6,300 nt of DNA from Archaeoglobus_B sp964471215. GTDB taxonomy: Archaea > Halobacteriota > Archaeoglobi > Archaeoglobales > Archaeoglobaceae. Position 1 is the first letter of the stretch. The number at the start of each line of letters is the position of its first letter. Shown here in pieces: positions 1-4,383 of the stretch. Both the position numbers and the translations under genes were made by a program. Location: positions 1 to 6,300 of the forward strand of contig CAYYFC010000056.1 of the NCBI GenBank assembly GCA_964471215.1, written 5' to 3'. The notes beneath the pieces are model-generated. The model was not told the DNA's origin and ran no database searches. It saw only the letters and a list, made by a program, of their open reading frames with translations.

Positions 1-286
1 CATCATATTGCTGTATAAAGTGGTTAGTTAAAGTTCCTTCGGTATATGAAACTATACCTTAGATCCGAATTGCAAACTAGTCCTACTCTTCTTTTCTGTA
101 GAATACTTGTGGACACAAAGTTGAACTCAGATTGAATTTAGTCATAAGTAATTATAATTCATCAAGAATATGATCTAGATTTTAGCAAGATTATGCTAAG
201 GGTTAGCATAGCTTTTGTCCAATAGAAGTAAATTATGCTAAGCTATATACGACTGTTGATCGTTCTCTGACCTCCTCCCCACCCTT
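1..286. other. AT-rich region without a gene
   Basis: I see no convincing coding sequence on either strand here. The stretch is AT-rich and holds short symmetric elements: a 6-bp inverted repeat GGTATA/TATACC at 41-46 and 53-58, and a cluster of ATTATGCTAAG-type repeats at 190-242 (listed separately). It may be decayed mobile DNA or the flank of a gene outside the window; nothing visible decides between these. Confidence 0.5.
190..242. repeat. ATTATGCTAAG direct and inverted repeats
   Basis: The 11-mer ATTATGCTAAG occurs at 190-200 and again at 232-242. The first copy is also half of a perfect inverted repeat: TATGCTAA (192-199), a GGG spacer, then TTAGCATA (203-210). Three related half-sites within about 50 bases could be a protein-binding cluster or the remains of a repeat-rich element. 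No adjacent gene is recognised, so the function is unknown. Confidence 0.5.
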
Positions 287-467
287 TACAGTAGTTCTGA
301 AAGTTAGCAATTTTGGCAATCAGATTTGAATATTAAACTTAAATACTAATAATCAAATAAAATTTTAGGTAAGTGTGTTAAGCAAAATAAACTATTTCCG
401 ACGTTTTCGGATTTTTAGGCTACACTAAAAATAACCCTCGTAATTGCCAACTTTCGGAACTACTGTA
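287..467. repeat. 181-bp unit bounded by 26-bp inverted repeats (MITE-like)
   Basis: The 26 bases at 287-312 (beginning TACAGTAGTTCTGAAAG) reappear as the reverse complement at 442-467 with two mismatches. Both mismatches are transitions, and similarity stops sharply at each end. The interior has no ORF but contains a small hairpin, TCCGA-CGTTT-TCGGA (397-411), followed by five T. No target-site duplication is visible in the 8 bases flanking each end. A non-autonomous transposable element is the simplest reading; a large cruciform or transcribed hairpin is an alternative. The element family is not recognised. Confidence 0.55.
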
Positions 468-477
468 GAGAGCGAGG

Positions 478-494
478 GTTCCCCAAAGGGGAAC
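478..494. repeat. Perfect 7-bp hairpin GTTCCCC-AAA-GGGGAAC
   Basis: GTTCCCC (478-484) and GGGGAAC (488-494) are perfectly complementary around an AAA loop. It lies 11 bases outside the right arm of the MITE-like repeat. Short GC-rich hairpins of this sort are typical of IS200/IS605 ends, but it could equally be a stem in a transcript reading either way. No T-tract follows it, so it is not a convincing terminator. Confidence 0.45.
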
Positions 495-520
495 ACCATC
501 AGATCCGTCTCACGACGGCA

Positions 521-685
521 TCATATGCTTCGGTTTGTGTCATCGGGTTTGTCAGAGCAACCCTCTACAACATTATTTTCAATATAATAAAGTTTTATGA
601 CACGAACATACCTCTTACCGTTCACATCATCCGTAGCTTCATGTAGTAGACTGTATCGTTTTATATCAGCCACGGATGAGATCAT
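521..685 (-). CDS. Small hypothetical ORF (54 aa), doubtful
   Basis: This short frame starts with ATG (685-683) and ends with TGA, giving 54 residues (N-terminus MISSVADIKRYSLL, middle KRYVRVIKLYYIENN). I recognise no family. In favour of coding: the amino-acid mix is protein-like, and the start overlaps the stop of the longer upstream minus-strand frame (685-906) as TGATG, a usual coupling arrangement. Reading past the TGA, the frame stays open for another roughly 35 codons into the inverted repeat. Against: it is short, has no known homologue I can name, and the upstream frame overlaps a GC-rich probable RNA or mobile-element segment. It could be the tail of a decayed gene. Confidence 0.22.
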   Translation of the reverse strand: MISSVADIKRYSLLHEATDDVNGKRYVRVIKLYYIENNVVEGCSDKPDDTNRSI

Positions 686-760
686 CACGGCGACGCCTCG
701 ACCCCCCTCACCGTAGCCTTACGACTACGGGTCTCGGGAATCGAAGCCCACCGTAAGTGT
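684..760 (-). ncRNA. GC-rich structured block, candidate non-coding RNA
   Basis: A sharply GC-rich stretch lies in AT-rich surroundings, the usual signature of stable RNA in hyperthermophiles. It contains a 6-bp hairpin CCGTAG (711-716)/CTACGG (725-730) and the palindrome GGCG-A-CGCC (689-697). On the minus strand it also carries GGGCTTCGATTCCC, similar to a tRNA T-arm but with imperfect stem pairing. A minus-strand TATA-like CTTTATAAAG (776-785) sits about 25 bases before the block. No tRNA or known RNA family can be folded from it by eye. The alternative is that it is the 3' part of a 73-codon minus-strand frame (685-906). Confidence 0.3.
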
Positions 761-775
761 CTCGTAAAAAAGACT

Positions 776-785
776 TTATAAAGCT
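776..785 (-). promoter_or_regulatory. TATA-box-like element, minus strand
   Basis: CTTTATAAAG reads the same on both strands. On the minus strand it would place a transcription start near 755, at the edge of the GC-rich block. The assignment rests only on spacing and composition. Confidence 0.3.
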
Positions 786-859
786 TTCGGGGTATATACC
801 CATATGTGACCGTGTTGAATCTTAAAAAAGATACACTACACAAAATGATATAAACTATC

Positions 860-928
860 GTTTCTGCCCCCTTCCTCCCCCAATTCATCTCCGCCCTAAA
901 GGGCAAGCTTTCTTAGCGACATTTTGTA
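860..928 (-). mobile_element. IS200/IS605 right-end-like relic (copy A)
   Basis: Read on the minus strand, this begins ACAAAATG, then AAGCTTGCCCTTTAGGGC, then GGAGATGA and a G-rich run. The core GCCCTTTAGGGC (893-904) is a perfect palindrome. The AAGC..GCCCTTTAGGGCGGAG pattern resembles the 3' ends of archaeal IS200/IS605 (tnpB-bearing) elements, where the omega RNA scaffold ends. A diverged copy lies on the plus strand at 6156-6222. No tnpA or tnpB sequence is recognisable beside it, so this is an orphan end or solo repeat. The family assignment is by resemblance only. Confidence 0.45.
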
Positions 929-1064
929 AATTAGAGAGGGAGGATATTAAAGAAATGTTTAGACTGTGTAAAGGATCATTAAAGTATCAAGCCGAATTTT
1001 TTCTATACAGGGAACAGCTAACATAATTTGCAAAAATAAAGAGATTAAAGATAGAGAAGAAAGA

Positions 1065-1073
1065 CTTTTATTA
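1065..1073 (+). promoter_or_regulatory. Candidate TATA box of the toxin-antitoxin operon
   Basis: CTTTTATTA, preceded by a purine-rich AGAAAGA that could act as a BRE, predicts a start near 1095. That would put the TTG at 1092 at or just before the transcript's first base and favour the downstream ATG at 1131. The surrounding sequence is AT-rich, so other TATA-like runs cannot be excluded. Confidence 0.35.
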
Positions 1074-1091
1074 GATTATACGAATTCGGAA

Positions 1092-1316
1092 TTGATAAGC
1101 GGTGAGATCTTAGAGATACTAAAGGCTATTATGGCAAAGCTTGAGGATATTGAAAAGAGGCTGATTAGGATTGAAGAAGAATTATTTTACGAGCTAAGTG
1201 AGGAAGAACTTAAAGAGATAAAGAGAGACCTTGAAGCTTATGAGAGATGTGAGCTAGAGGTTATACCGCTTGAAGAGCTAAAGAAGGAGCTTGGAATTGA
1301 TGGAGAAGAAGTTTGA
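1092..1316 (+). CDS. RelB-like antitoxin of an archaeal toxin-antitoxin pair
   Basis: This is a 74-residue, highly charged protein with no hydrophobic core segment. Residues 1-33 form an amphipathic helix or coiled coil (EILEILKAIMAKLEDIEKRL). An acidic middle follows (LSEEELKEIKRDLEAYERCE), then a tail ending EELKKELGIDGEEV. In such antitoxins the C-terminal part wraps around and neutralises the toxin, and the complex represses its own promoter. The role here is inferred from the overlapping RelE-like gene, as the sequence alone is not a classic RelB match. The start is uncertain: TTG at 1092 gives 74 residues with no clear ribosome binding site, while ATG at 1131 gives 61. The frame is open upstream to 972 but has no usual start codon there. 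The gene overlaps the toxin by 17 bp, implying translational coupling. Confidence 0.7.
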   Translation: MISGEILEILKAIMAKLEDIEKRLIRIEEELFYELSEEELKEIKRDLEAYERCELEVIPLEELKKELGIDGEEV

Positions 1317-1566
1317 GGTCATTTTAAAGAAAGGTATAACTAAAGATTTAAAGAAACTAAGCAAAACGGATAAAATCCGAATTTATAAGGCTCTTGAAAA
1401 ACTAATCGATCCTTTTTCCCTTGATATCAGGAAGATCTCTGGGTTTAAAGACGTTCAAGCAGTTAGGGTTGGTAATTACAGAATAATCTTCAAAATTTAT
1501 TTCGAGAAAGGAGTTTTATTCGTTATTAAAATCGATAAGTGTGAAAGAGTTTACGGTAGACTCTAA
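1300..1566 (+). CDS. RelE/ParE-family toxin
   Basis: This is an 88-residue basic protein. RelE-type toxins cleave mRNA in the ribosomal A site; ParE-type toxins inhibit gyrase. Sequence alone does not decide which, but the small basic form resembles archaeal RelE. The fold is visible as strand FEVILKKG, two helices (ITKDLKKLSKTDKIRIYKALEKLI), then ISGFKDVQAVRVGNYRIIFKIY, VLFVIKIDKCERVYGRL. The R-x-G-x-Y-R-I-x-F motif (residues 57-65) and the terminal R-V-Y segment carry the conserved basic and aromatic residues of the family. ATG 1300 is chosen because AAGGAG (1284-1289) lies ten bases upstream; an in-frame TTG at 1291 would be too close to that site. The gene appears intact. An IS6-family end begins six bases after its stop codon, yet the frame is undamaged. 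Confidence 0.82.
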   Translation: MEKKFEVILKKGITKDLKKLSKTDKIRIYKALEKLIDPFSLDIRKISGFKDVQAVRVGNYRIIFKIYFEKGVLFVIKIDKCERVYGRL

Positions 1567-1571
1567 CTCTT

Positions 1572-1588
1572 GGCACTGTCAAAAATAG
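1572..1588 (+). repeat. IS6-type left terminal inverted repeat
   Basis: GGCACTGTCAAAAATAG marks the outer edge of the insertion sequence. It lies immediately after the toxin gene, whose TAA ends at 1566. The matching right terminal repeat was looked for through 2640 and not found in intact form. Confidence 0.6.
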
Positions 1589-1619
1589 TAACAAAAAATA
1601 AATAGAAGAAATACAACAT

Positions 1620-2262
1620 ATGCAACCCGCTCTAGGGCGATTAGTAGATTACGTTAAAGCTACAAAAGTCTTTCGGAGGAATAAGAAAAATGTAGAATTT
1701 AAAATTTTAGTAGCTCTATTATACTCCTTTAGTTTATCCTTAAGAAAAACAAGCAATTACCTATCTCTATTCGAAGAGATAAGCTATTAATCAGTTAGAA
1801 TTTACTACCACAAACTCAAAAAAGTTCTAAAGCGACCAAGAAAGAAATTAAGAAGGTTAATAGCAATAGATGATACAAAGATAAAACTGGAAAAGAAACT
1901 AATCTTTGTATGGGCTGCTGTAGATGTTGATACAAAAGAATGTCTTGCTGTATGGGCTTCTAAAAGCAGAGAAGTTCTGAAGCTTACGTTTTCTTGAAAG
2001 AAGTACTGAAGTACTGCGAAAACACGCCAGAAATAGTTGTGGATAGGGATTCTGGTATCTGTGGGCTTCGAAAAGACTTGGTTTAAGATACAGGCACGAG
2101 ACGTTTGGTGAAAGGAATGCTATAGAAGGATTCTTTTCTAGGTTTAAGGAGAGAACAAAGAGATTCTGAAACATGTTTCCGTTCAGGAGTTCATTTGATT
2201 CTATACAGAGCTGGATTGAGAGTTTTATGGCTTTCTATAATTACTGGAGGTGTTTATCTTAC
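1620..2262 (+). pseudogene. IS6-family DDE transposase, degraded
   Basis: Joining three frames gives a transposase of about 210 residues starting MQPALGRLVDYVKATK. It includes LIAIDDTKIKLEKKLIFVWAAVD (first catalytic Asp, codons at 1869-1874), PEIVVDRDS (second Asp, 2042-2044) and RHETFGERNAIEGFFSRFKE (catalytic Glu, 2125-2127). It ends FMAFYNYWR, as in archaeal IS6 enzymes, which transpose by a cointegrate mechanism. Damage comprises an in-frame TAA at 1788-1790, a frameshift near 1978-1982, a second near 2047-2052, and a TGA at 2167-2169 where family members have Trp. All three catalytic residues survive, so the lesions are scattered point changes and small indels rather than a deletion. 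The element is immobile unless supplied with an enzyme in trans. Confidence 0.88.
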
Positions 2263-2283
2263 ACCGCCAAAACAGAAACCACA

Positions 2284-2310
2284 ATTTTTATTTTTATTCT
2301 TGATCAAGAA
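2284..2310 (+). promoter_or_regulatory. TATA-like tract and 14-bp palindrome before the RHH gene
   Basis: A TTTTTATT tract (about 2284-2298) is placed about 25 bases before the ATG at 2316, consistent with a leaderless start. The perfect palindrome TTCTTGATCAAGAA (2297-2310) lies between it and the ATG. That is where an autorepressor operator would sit. The same stretch is also the best candidate for the decayed right end of the IS6 relic, so the palindrome may be fortuitous. Confidence 0.35.
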
Positions 2311-2315
2311 CCAAT

Positions 2316-2588
2316 ATGCCGCGCAAACCTTCAGGTAGGATCGACGTATGCCTCCGTATCAAAGCCGATTTATATCAGAGTTTGAAGGAAATTACAAGAG
2401 CTGAAGGTTGTTATATTGCAGATCTCATCGAACCGAAGCTTATTGAACTCGTAGCGTTGTATAATGCAGGAGTTCCAATACGCCGGGGGTGGGATTCGAA
2501 CCCACGAACCCCGAAGGGCAGGGGATCTCGAGTCCCCCGCAGTGCCACTCTGCAACCCCGGCTCTGTCAAGATATGTTCGGTCTCTGA
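2316..2588 (+). CDS. Ribbon-helix-helix-like DNA-binding protein, 3' end run into tRNA gene
   Basis: The first 55 residues look like a compact ribbon-helix-helix (CopG/Arc-type) DNA-binding domain. A basic N-terminus (MPRKPSG) leads to a strand, GRIDVCLRI (7-15), a helix, KADLYQSLKEITRAEG (16-31), and a second helix, YIADLIEPKLIELVALY (33-49). Such proteins bind DNA as dimers through the strand and are common as repressors on archaeal plasmids and viruses. From residue 56 the frame reads through sequence antisense to the tRNA-Ser gene to a stop at 2588. That C-terminal part (RRGWDSNPRTPKGRG...) is therefore not native protein. The original 3' end was probably lost, or exchanged at the attachment site. 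No ribosome binding site is visible, and a leaderless start is likely. Whether it is still expressed is unknown. Confidence 0.5.
   Translation: MPRKPSGRIDVCLRIKADLYQSLKEITRAEGCYIADLIEPKLIELVALYNAGVPIRRGWDSNPRTPKGRGSRVPRSATLQPRLCQDMFGL
2481..2562 (-). tRNA. tRNA-Ser (anticodon CGA)
   Basis: This folds by eye into a class II tRNA of 82 nt. The acceptor GCCGGGG pairs perfectly with CCCCGGC, with G73 as discriminator as expected for archaeal Ser. The D stem is GCAG/CTGC with loop AGTGGCA. The anticodon stem GGGGA/TCCCC carries loop CTCGAGA, giving anticodon CGA for UCG codons. The long variable arm is capped by a UUCG tetraloop (CCC-TTCG-GGG), and the T arm is GTGGG-TTCGAAT-CCCAC. No CCA is encoded and no intron is seen. 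The D arm is short for a serine tRNA. Its 3' end touches the RHH-like ORF, making it a probable integration site. Confidence 0.95.
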
Positions 2589-2604
2589 AGATAAACCTTA
2601 TCTC

Positions 2605-2618
2605 ATAATATTTAAAAT
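2605..2618. promoter_or_regulatory. Near-symmetric TATA region between divergent tRNA-Ser and the 2642 gene
   Basis: ATAATATTTAAAAT is TATA-like on both strands. On the plus strand it lies about 30 bases before the ATG at 2642, consistent with leaderless transcription of that gene. On the minus strand it lies about 48 bases before the mature 5' end of the tRNA, allowing a short 5' leader for RNase P to remove. One box serving both directions, or two overlapping boxes, is inferred from position only. Confidence 0.45.
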
Positions 2619-2641
2619 AATAAGGAATTTATTATGGATTA

Positions 2642-3175
2642 ATGCTGATAAGGGTCGAAGTCACAAAGCACGCACTGGAAAGGCTTTTCGAAAGATTTCC
2701 AAAGCATAAGAGGTTTGATGCGAAAACCGTGGCAAATATATTTGAAAACGTGATAAGAGACGGTGTAATAGTGGAGGACGGAGACGAGATAAAGATTATA
2801 ACCGGTAACTATACCCTGTGCTGCAAACTTGAAAACTTCGTACTTACTATAAAAACCGTTTTGAAAACAAAGGAGCTTAGAAAGAAGTACAGGAGAATGA
2901 TTTATAGGGGTAAAAGGCATAACTGGAACATCATAATAGATGTGAAGAAGCTTGAGAAGATGTGCAGAAGGGTCGAAAGAATGAAGAACGTATGCAAGAT
3001 CTGCGGTATTTCGAGGGAACAGACAAAGATTGAAAGGTGTAAGATATACGGATTTTACATATGCGGAAATTGCTGTTTGTCCGTTGGAGGATACTCAGAA
3101 AAGTGCAGAGGATGCGATTTCGATATATATAAAGATTTTAAAAAATTCAGGGATTTTCCTCCGTATATTGCATGA
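2642..3175 (+). CDS. DUF4258-like / cysteine-rich zinc-ribbon-like protein, function unknown
   Basis: I do not recognise this 177-residue protein as a named gene. Residues 1-75 resemble DUF4258-type small domains: a strand, then TKHALERLFERFPKH (8-22), a helix (TVANIFENVIRDG), and strands DEIKIITGNYTLCCKL and NFVLTIKTVLK. Residues 78-115 are strongly basic (KKYRRMIYRGKRHNW, RRVERMK) and could contact nucleic acid. Residues 118-158 hold seven or eight cysteines: C118-x2-C121, C133, C141-x2-C144 (C145), C155-x2-C158. This suggests a domain binding one or two zinc ions. No signal peptide or membrane segment is present. It is transcribed divergently from tRNA-Ser and sits 132 bp before alba, which has its own promoter, so they are probably separate units. 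A nucleic-acid-binding or processing role is only a guess. Confidence 0.75.
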   Translation: MLIRVEVTKHALERLFERFPKHKRFDAKTVANIFENVIRDGVIVEDGDEIKIITGNYTLCCKLENFVLTIKTVLKTKELRKKYRRMIYRGKRHNWNIIIDVKKLEKMCRRVERMKNVCKICGISREQTKIERCKIYGFYICGNCCLSVGGYSEKCRGCDFDIYKDFKKFRDFPPYIA

Positions 3176-3265
3176 TTCAAGGTATTTAAAATTGATTAGA
3201 ATACATTATAATTTTGTACAATTCATATCAACAATAGACTTAGTCTTGTTTCACTATTCAGCAAG

Positions 3266-3275
3266 TTTTAAATAA
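3266..3275 (+). promoter_or_regulatory. TATA box of alba
   Basis: TTTTAAATAA follows a GCAAG that may act as the BRE. It predicts a start near 3295, leaving a leader of about a dozen bases that contains the ribosome binding site AGGTGA (3296-3301). Confidence 0.6.
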
Positions 3276-3296
3276 CGATAGGATTTGCAATCGTTA
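3273..3296. promoter_or_regulatory. Inverted repeat TAACGAT-N10-ATCGTTA in the alba promoter
   Basis: Perfect 7-bp arms at 3273-3279 and 3290-3296 are separated by 10 bases. They occupy the space between the TATA box and the predicted transcription start. A dimeric regulator bound there would block transcription. The arm centres are about 17 bp apart, so both half-sites could be bound by one dimer. The regulator is not identified. Confidence 0.4.
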
Positions 3297-3307
3297 GGTG
3301 ATAAAAG

Positions 3308-3589
3308 ATGACAAAGGAATACGTGGTCTATGTTGGAAACAAGCCTGTAATGAACTACGTACTGGCAGTTTTGACGCAGTTCAATGAAGGGGCTGAAGAG
3401 GTAGCAATAAAGGCAAGGGGAAAGGCCATAAGCAGAGCAGTAGACGTTGCAGAGATAGTTAGAAATAGATTCCTTCCAAATGTCACGGTTAAGAGCATAA
3501 AAACGGATACGGAAGAGCTTGATTCGGAACAGGGCAGAAAGGTTAACGTCTCAACGATTGAAATAATCCTTGCCAAGACCTCTTCCTGA
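3308..3589 (+). CDS. albA: DNA/RNA-binding chromatin protein Alba
   Basis: This 93-residue protein has the typical Alba length and sequence: YVVYVGNKPVMNYVLAVLTQFNEGAEEVAIKARGKAISRAVDVAE (5-49), then IVRNRFLPNVTVKSIKTDTEEL and the C-terminal strand STIEIILAK. Alba dimers coat DNA and bind RNA. The nucleic-acid contacts expected in the family include the basic K/R residues around NKPV and KARGKAISRAV. The Lys of GNKP corresponds to the loop lysine whose acetylation modulates DNA binding in Sulfolobus, by family knowledge only. ATG 3308 is preceded by AGGTGA (3296-3301) at good spacing and by a clear TATA box. The gene is monocistronic and followed by T-rich tracts. The sequence closely resembles the Archaeoglobus form. 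Confidence 0.96.
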   Translation: MTKEYVVYVGNKPVMNYVLAVLTQFNEGAEEVAIKARGKAISRAVDVAEIVRNRFLPNVTVKSIKTDTEELDSEQGRKVNVSTIEIILAKTSS

Positions 3590-3630
3590 TTTTTATTCCA
3601 CATTACGACCACATAAACGTTTTTATCTTT
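3590..3630 (+). terminator. T-rich tracts after alba
   Basis: Just after the stop codon there is a TTTTT run (about 3591-3595). A second run, GTTTTTATCTTTT, begins near 3619. Archaeal RNA polymerase terminates at such T-tracts without a hairpin. The second tract overlaps the presumed promoter of the next (broken) gene. Confidence 0.45.
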
Positions 3631-3646
3631 TAAGTATTAGTCGCTA

Positions 3647-4383
3647 ATGCGAACTCGAAAGGTGTTTCGGCGTTAGTTGGAATCATGCTCGCTATGCTCA
3701 TAGGGATGATATTTCTTTAGTATTATGCAAATACAATATGTTCCCGGTCTTATTAAGGACGTAGAATTAAAACATCTTAATGAAATAACGAAGGACATTT
3801 ACTAGCTCGGTAAAAGTCTCAAAAATTGTAAGATGATGTTGATAATTATTGATCTGGGTATTCAGTACCAAAATACCCTTCCTTCTAACACCGTTTCCTC
3901 GAACAGTATCACTCTATATTGATACTGTTCATCGGTTCCACCTTTAAGGACTTAAATATCCCTATAGGGTCATGGGTGGCAGTTGAGCCCAACGGAACGG
4001 GGCTTCCATCTACGTCTAACCCTACGAGGCTTGGAGCATTGCTCCCATCACCTCGCAGGGCTATACCTCGCCACGAAAAGTTACACTTCGCTATACTTAA
4101 AAGTTTATGCCCCAGACGCTTTCCTCCTCGATATTGTATGACAATTTCGATTTAAACATAACATACTCTGAGGTGTTTCCGCAAGACGGTTTTTTGTACA
4201 GTCTGAACACGAGCTCAAAGAGCATAAGAATAACCGTGAACAATTTCTCAAACCTCGATTACGAATTCATATATGAAAACACTGTACTGTTTAAGAGGAT
4301 AAGGGAAGTTCCATCCCAGAAAATACCTTCCCCAGGATCTCGTTCCCCATGTTAAACTGGGTGAAGAGGAGAGGTTGCAGTGA
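3647..4383 (+). pseudogene. Archaeal type IV pilin-like gene, multiply frameshifted
   Basis: The start ATG (3647) with MRTRK and the next frame's KGVSALVGIMLAMLIGMIFL (3658-3717) together form a class III signal peptide, cleaved after K-G, plus the hydrophobic helix that assembles into the pilus core. One base is missing in the AAA run at 3658. After TAG at 3718-3720, a second frame from 3725 reads IQYVPGLIKDVELKHLNEITKDIY, stop 3803-3805, then MLIIIDLGIQYQN. A third frame from 3873 reads PFLLTPFPRTVSLYIDTV. The LG-x-Y-x-N-PFLL-x-P pattern is that of large archaeal pilin-like proteins. Later pieces are LYDNFDLNITYSEVFPQDG through FIYENTVLFKRI (4107-4300) and KYLPQDLVPHVKLGEEERLQ, ending TGA at 4381-4383. 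Intact length would be about 245 residues. The central portion (about 3945-4105) is the least readable. Confidence 0.72.

Larger units (their letters stand above)
1572..2312 (+). mobile_element. IS6-family insertion sequence relic
   Basis: The left end at 1572 begins GGCACTGTCAAAAATAG, matching the GGCACTGT start characteristic of IS6-family terminal inverted repeats (IS26 begins GGCACTGTTGCAAA). Transposase coding follows 48 bases later. The right end is not clear: no TTTGACAGTGCC is found downstream. The best candidate is a degenerate AT-rich stretch ending TTGATCAAGAACC near 2312, giving about 740 bp, a usual size for archaeal IS6 elements. No target duplication can be recognised, as expected if the right end has decayed or been replaced. 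The right boundary is therefore a guess. Confidence 0.65.

Noticed and set aside
640..690. C/D-box sRNA (GTGATGA followed by CTGA on the minus strand)
   Set aside because: A C-like box and a D'-like box are 12 bases apart, but no C' box or terminal D box follows at usual spacing and no terminal stem pairs; likely chance.
735..755. T-arm-like GGGAATCGAAGCCC suggesting a second tRNA or a left attachment repeat
   Set aside because: It resembles the tRNA-Ser T-arm but the stem does not pair properly, no acceptor or anticodon arm can be found at the right distance, and the match to the real tRNA 3' end stops after about 16 bases.
2560..2576. GGCTCTGTCAAGATA as a second IS6 terminal repeat
   Set aside because: It resembles the left end but is in direct rather than inverted orientation, and its first bases are the tRNA acceptor stem.
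2370..2709. Long frames across the tRNA gene on both strands (2370-2570 minus, 2464-2709 plus)
   Set aside because: They exist because a GC-rich tRNA lacks stop codons; phrases such as GGIRTHEPRRAG are the familiar false translation of tRNA genes.
2639..2920. Minus-strand frame opposite the zinc-ribbon-like gene
   Set aside because: Antisense shadow; the plus-strand frame has the coherent protein and cysteine motifs.
3919..4155. A separate plus-strand gene of 78 codons
   Set aside because: It lies inside the reconstructed pilin-like pseudogene, has no ribosome binding site and its translation is low-complexity P/R/S-rich.
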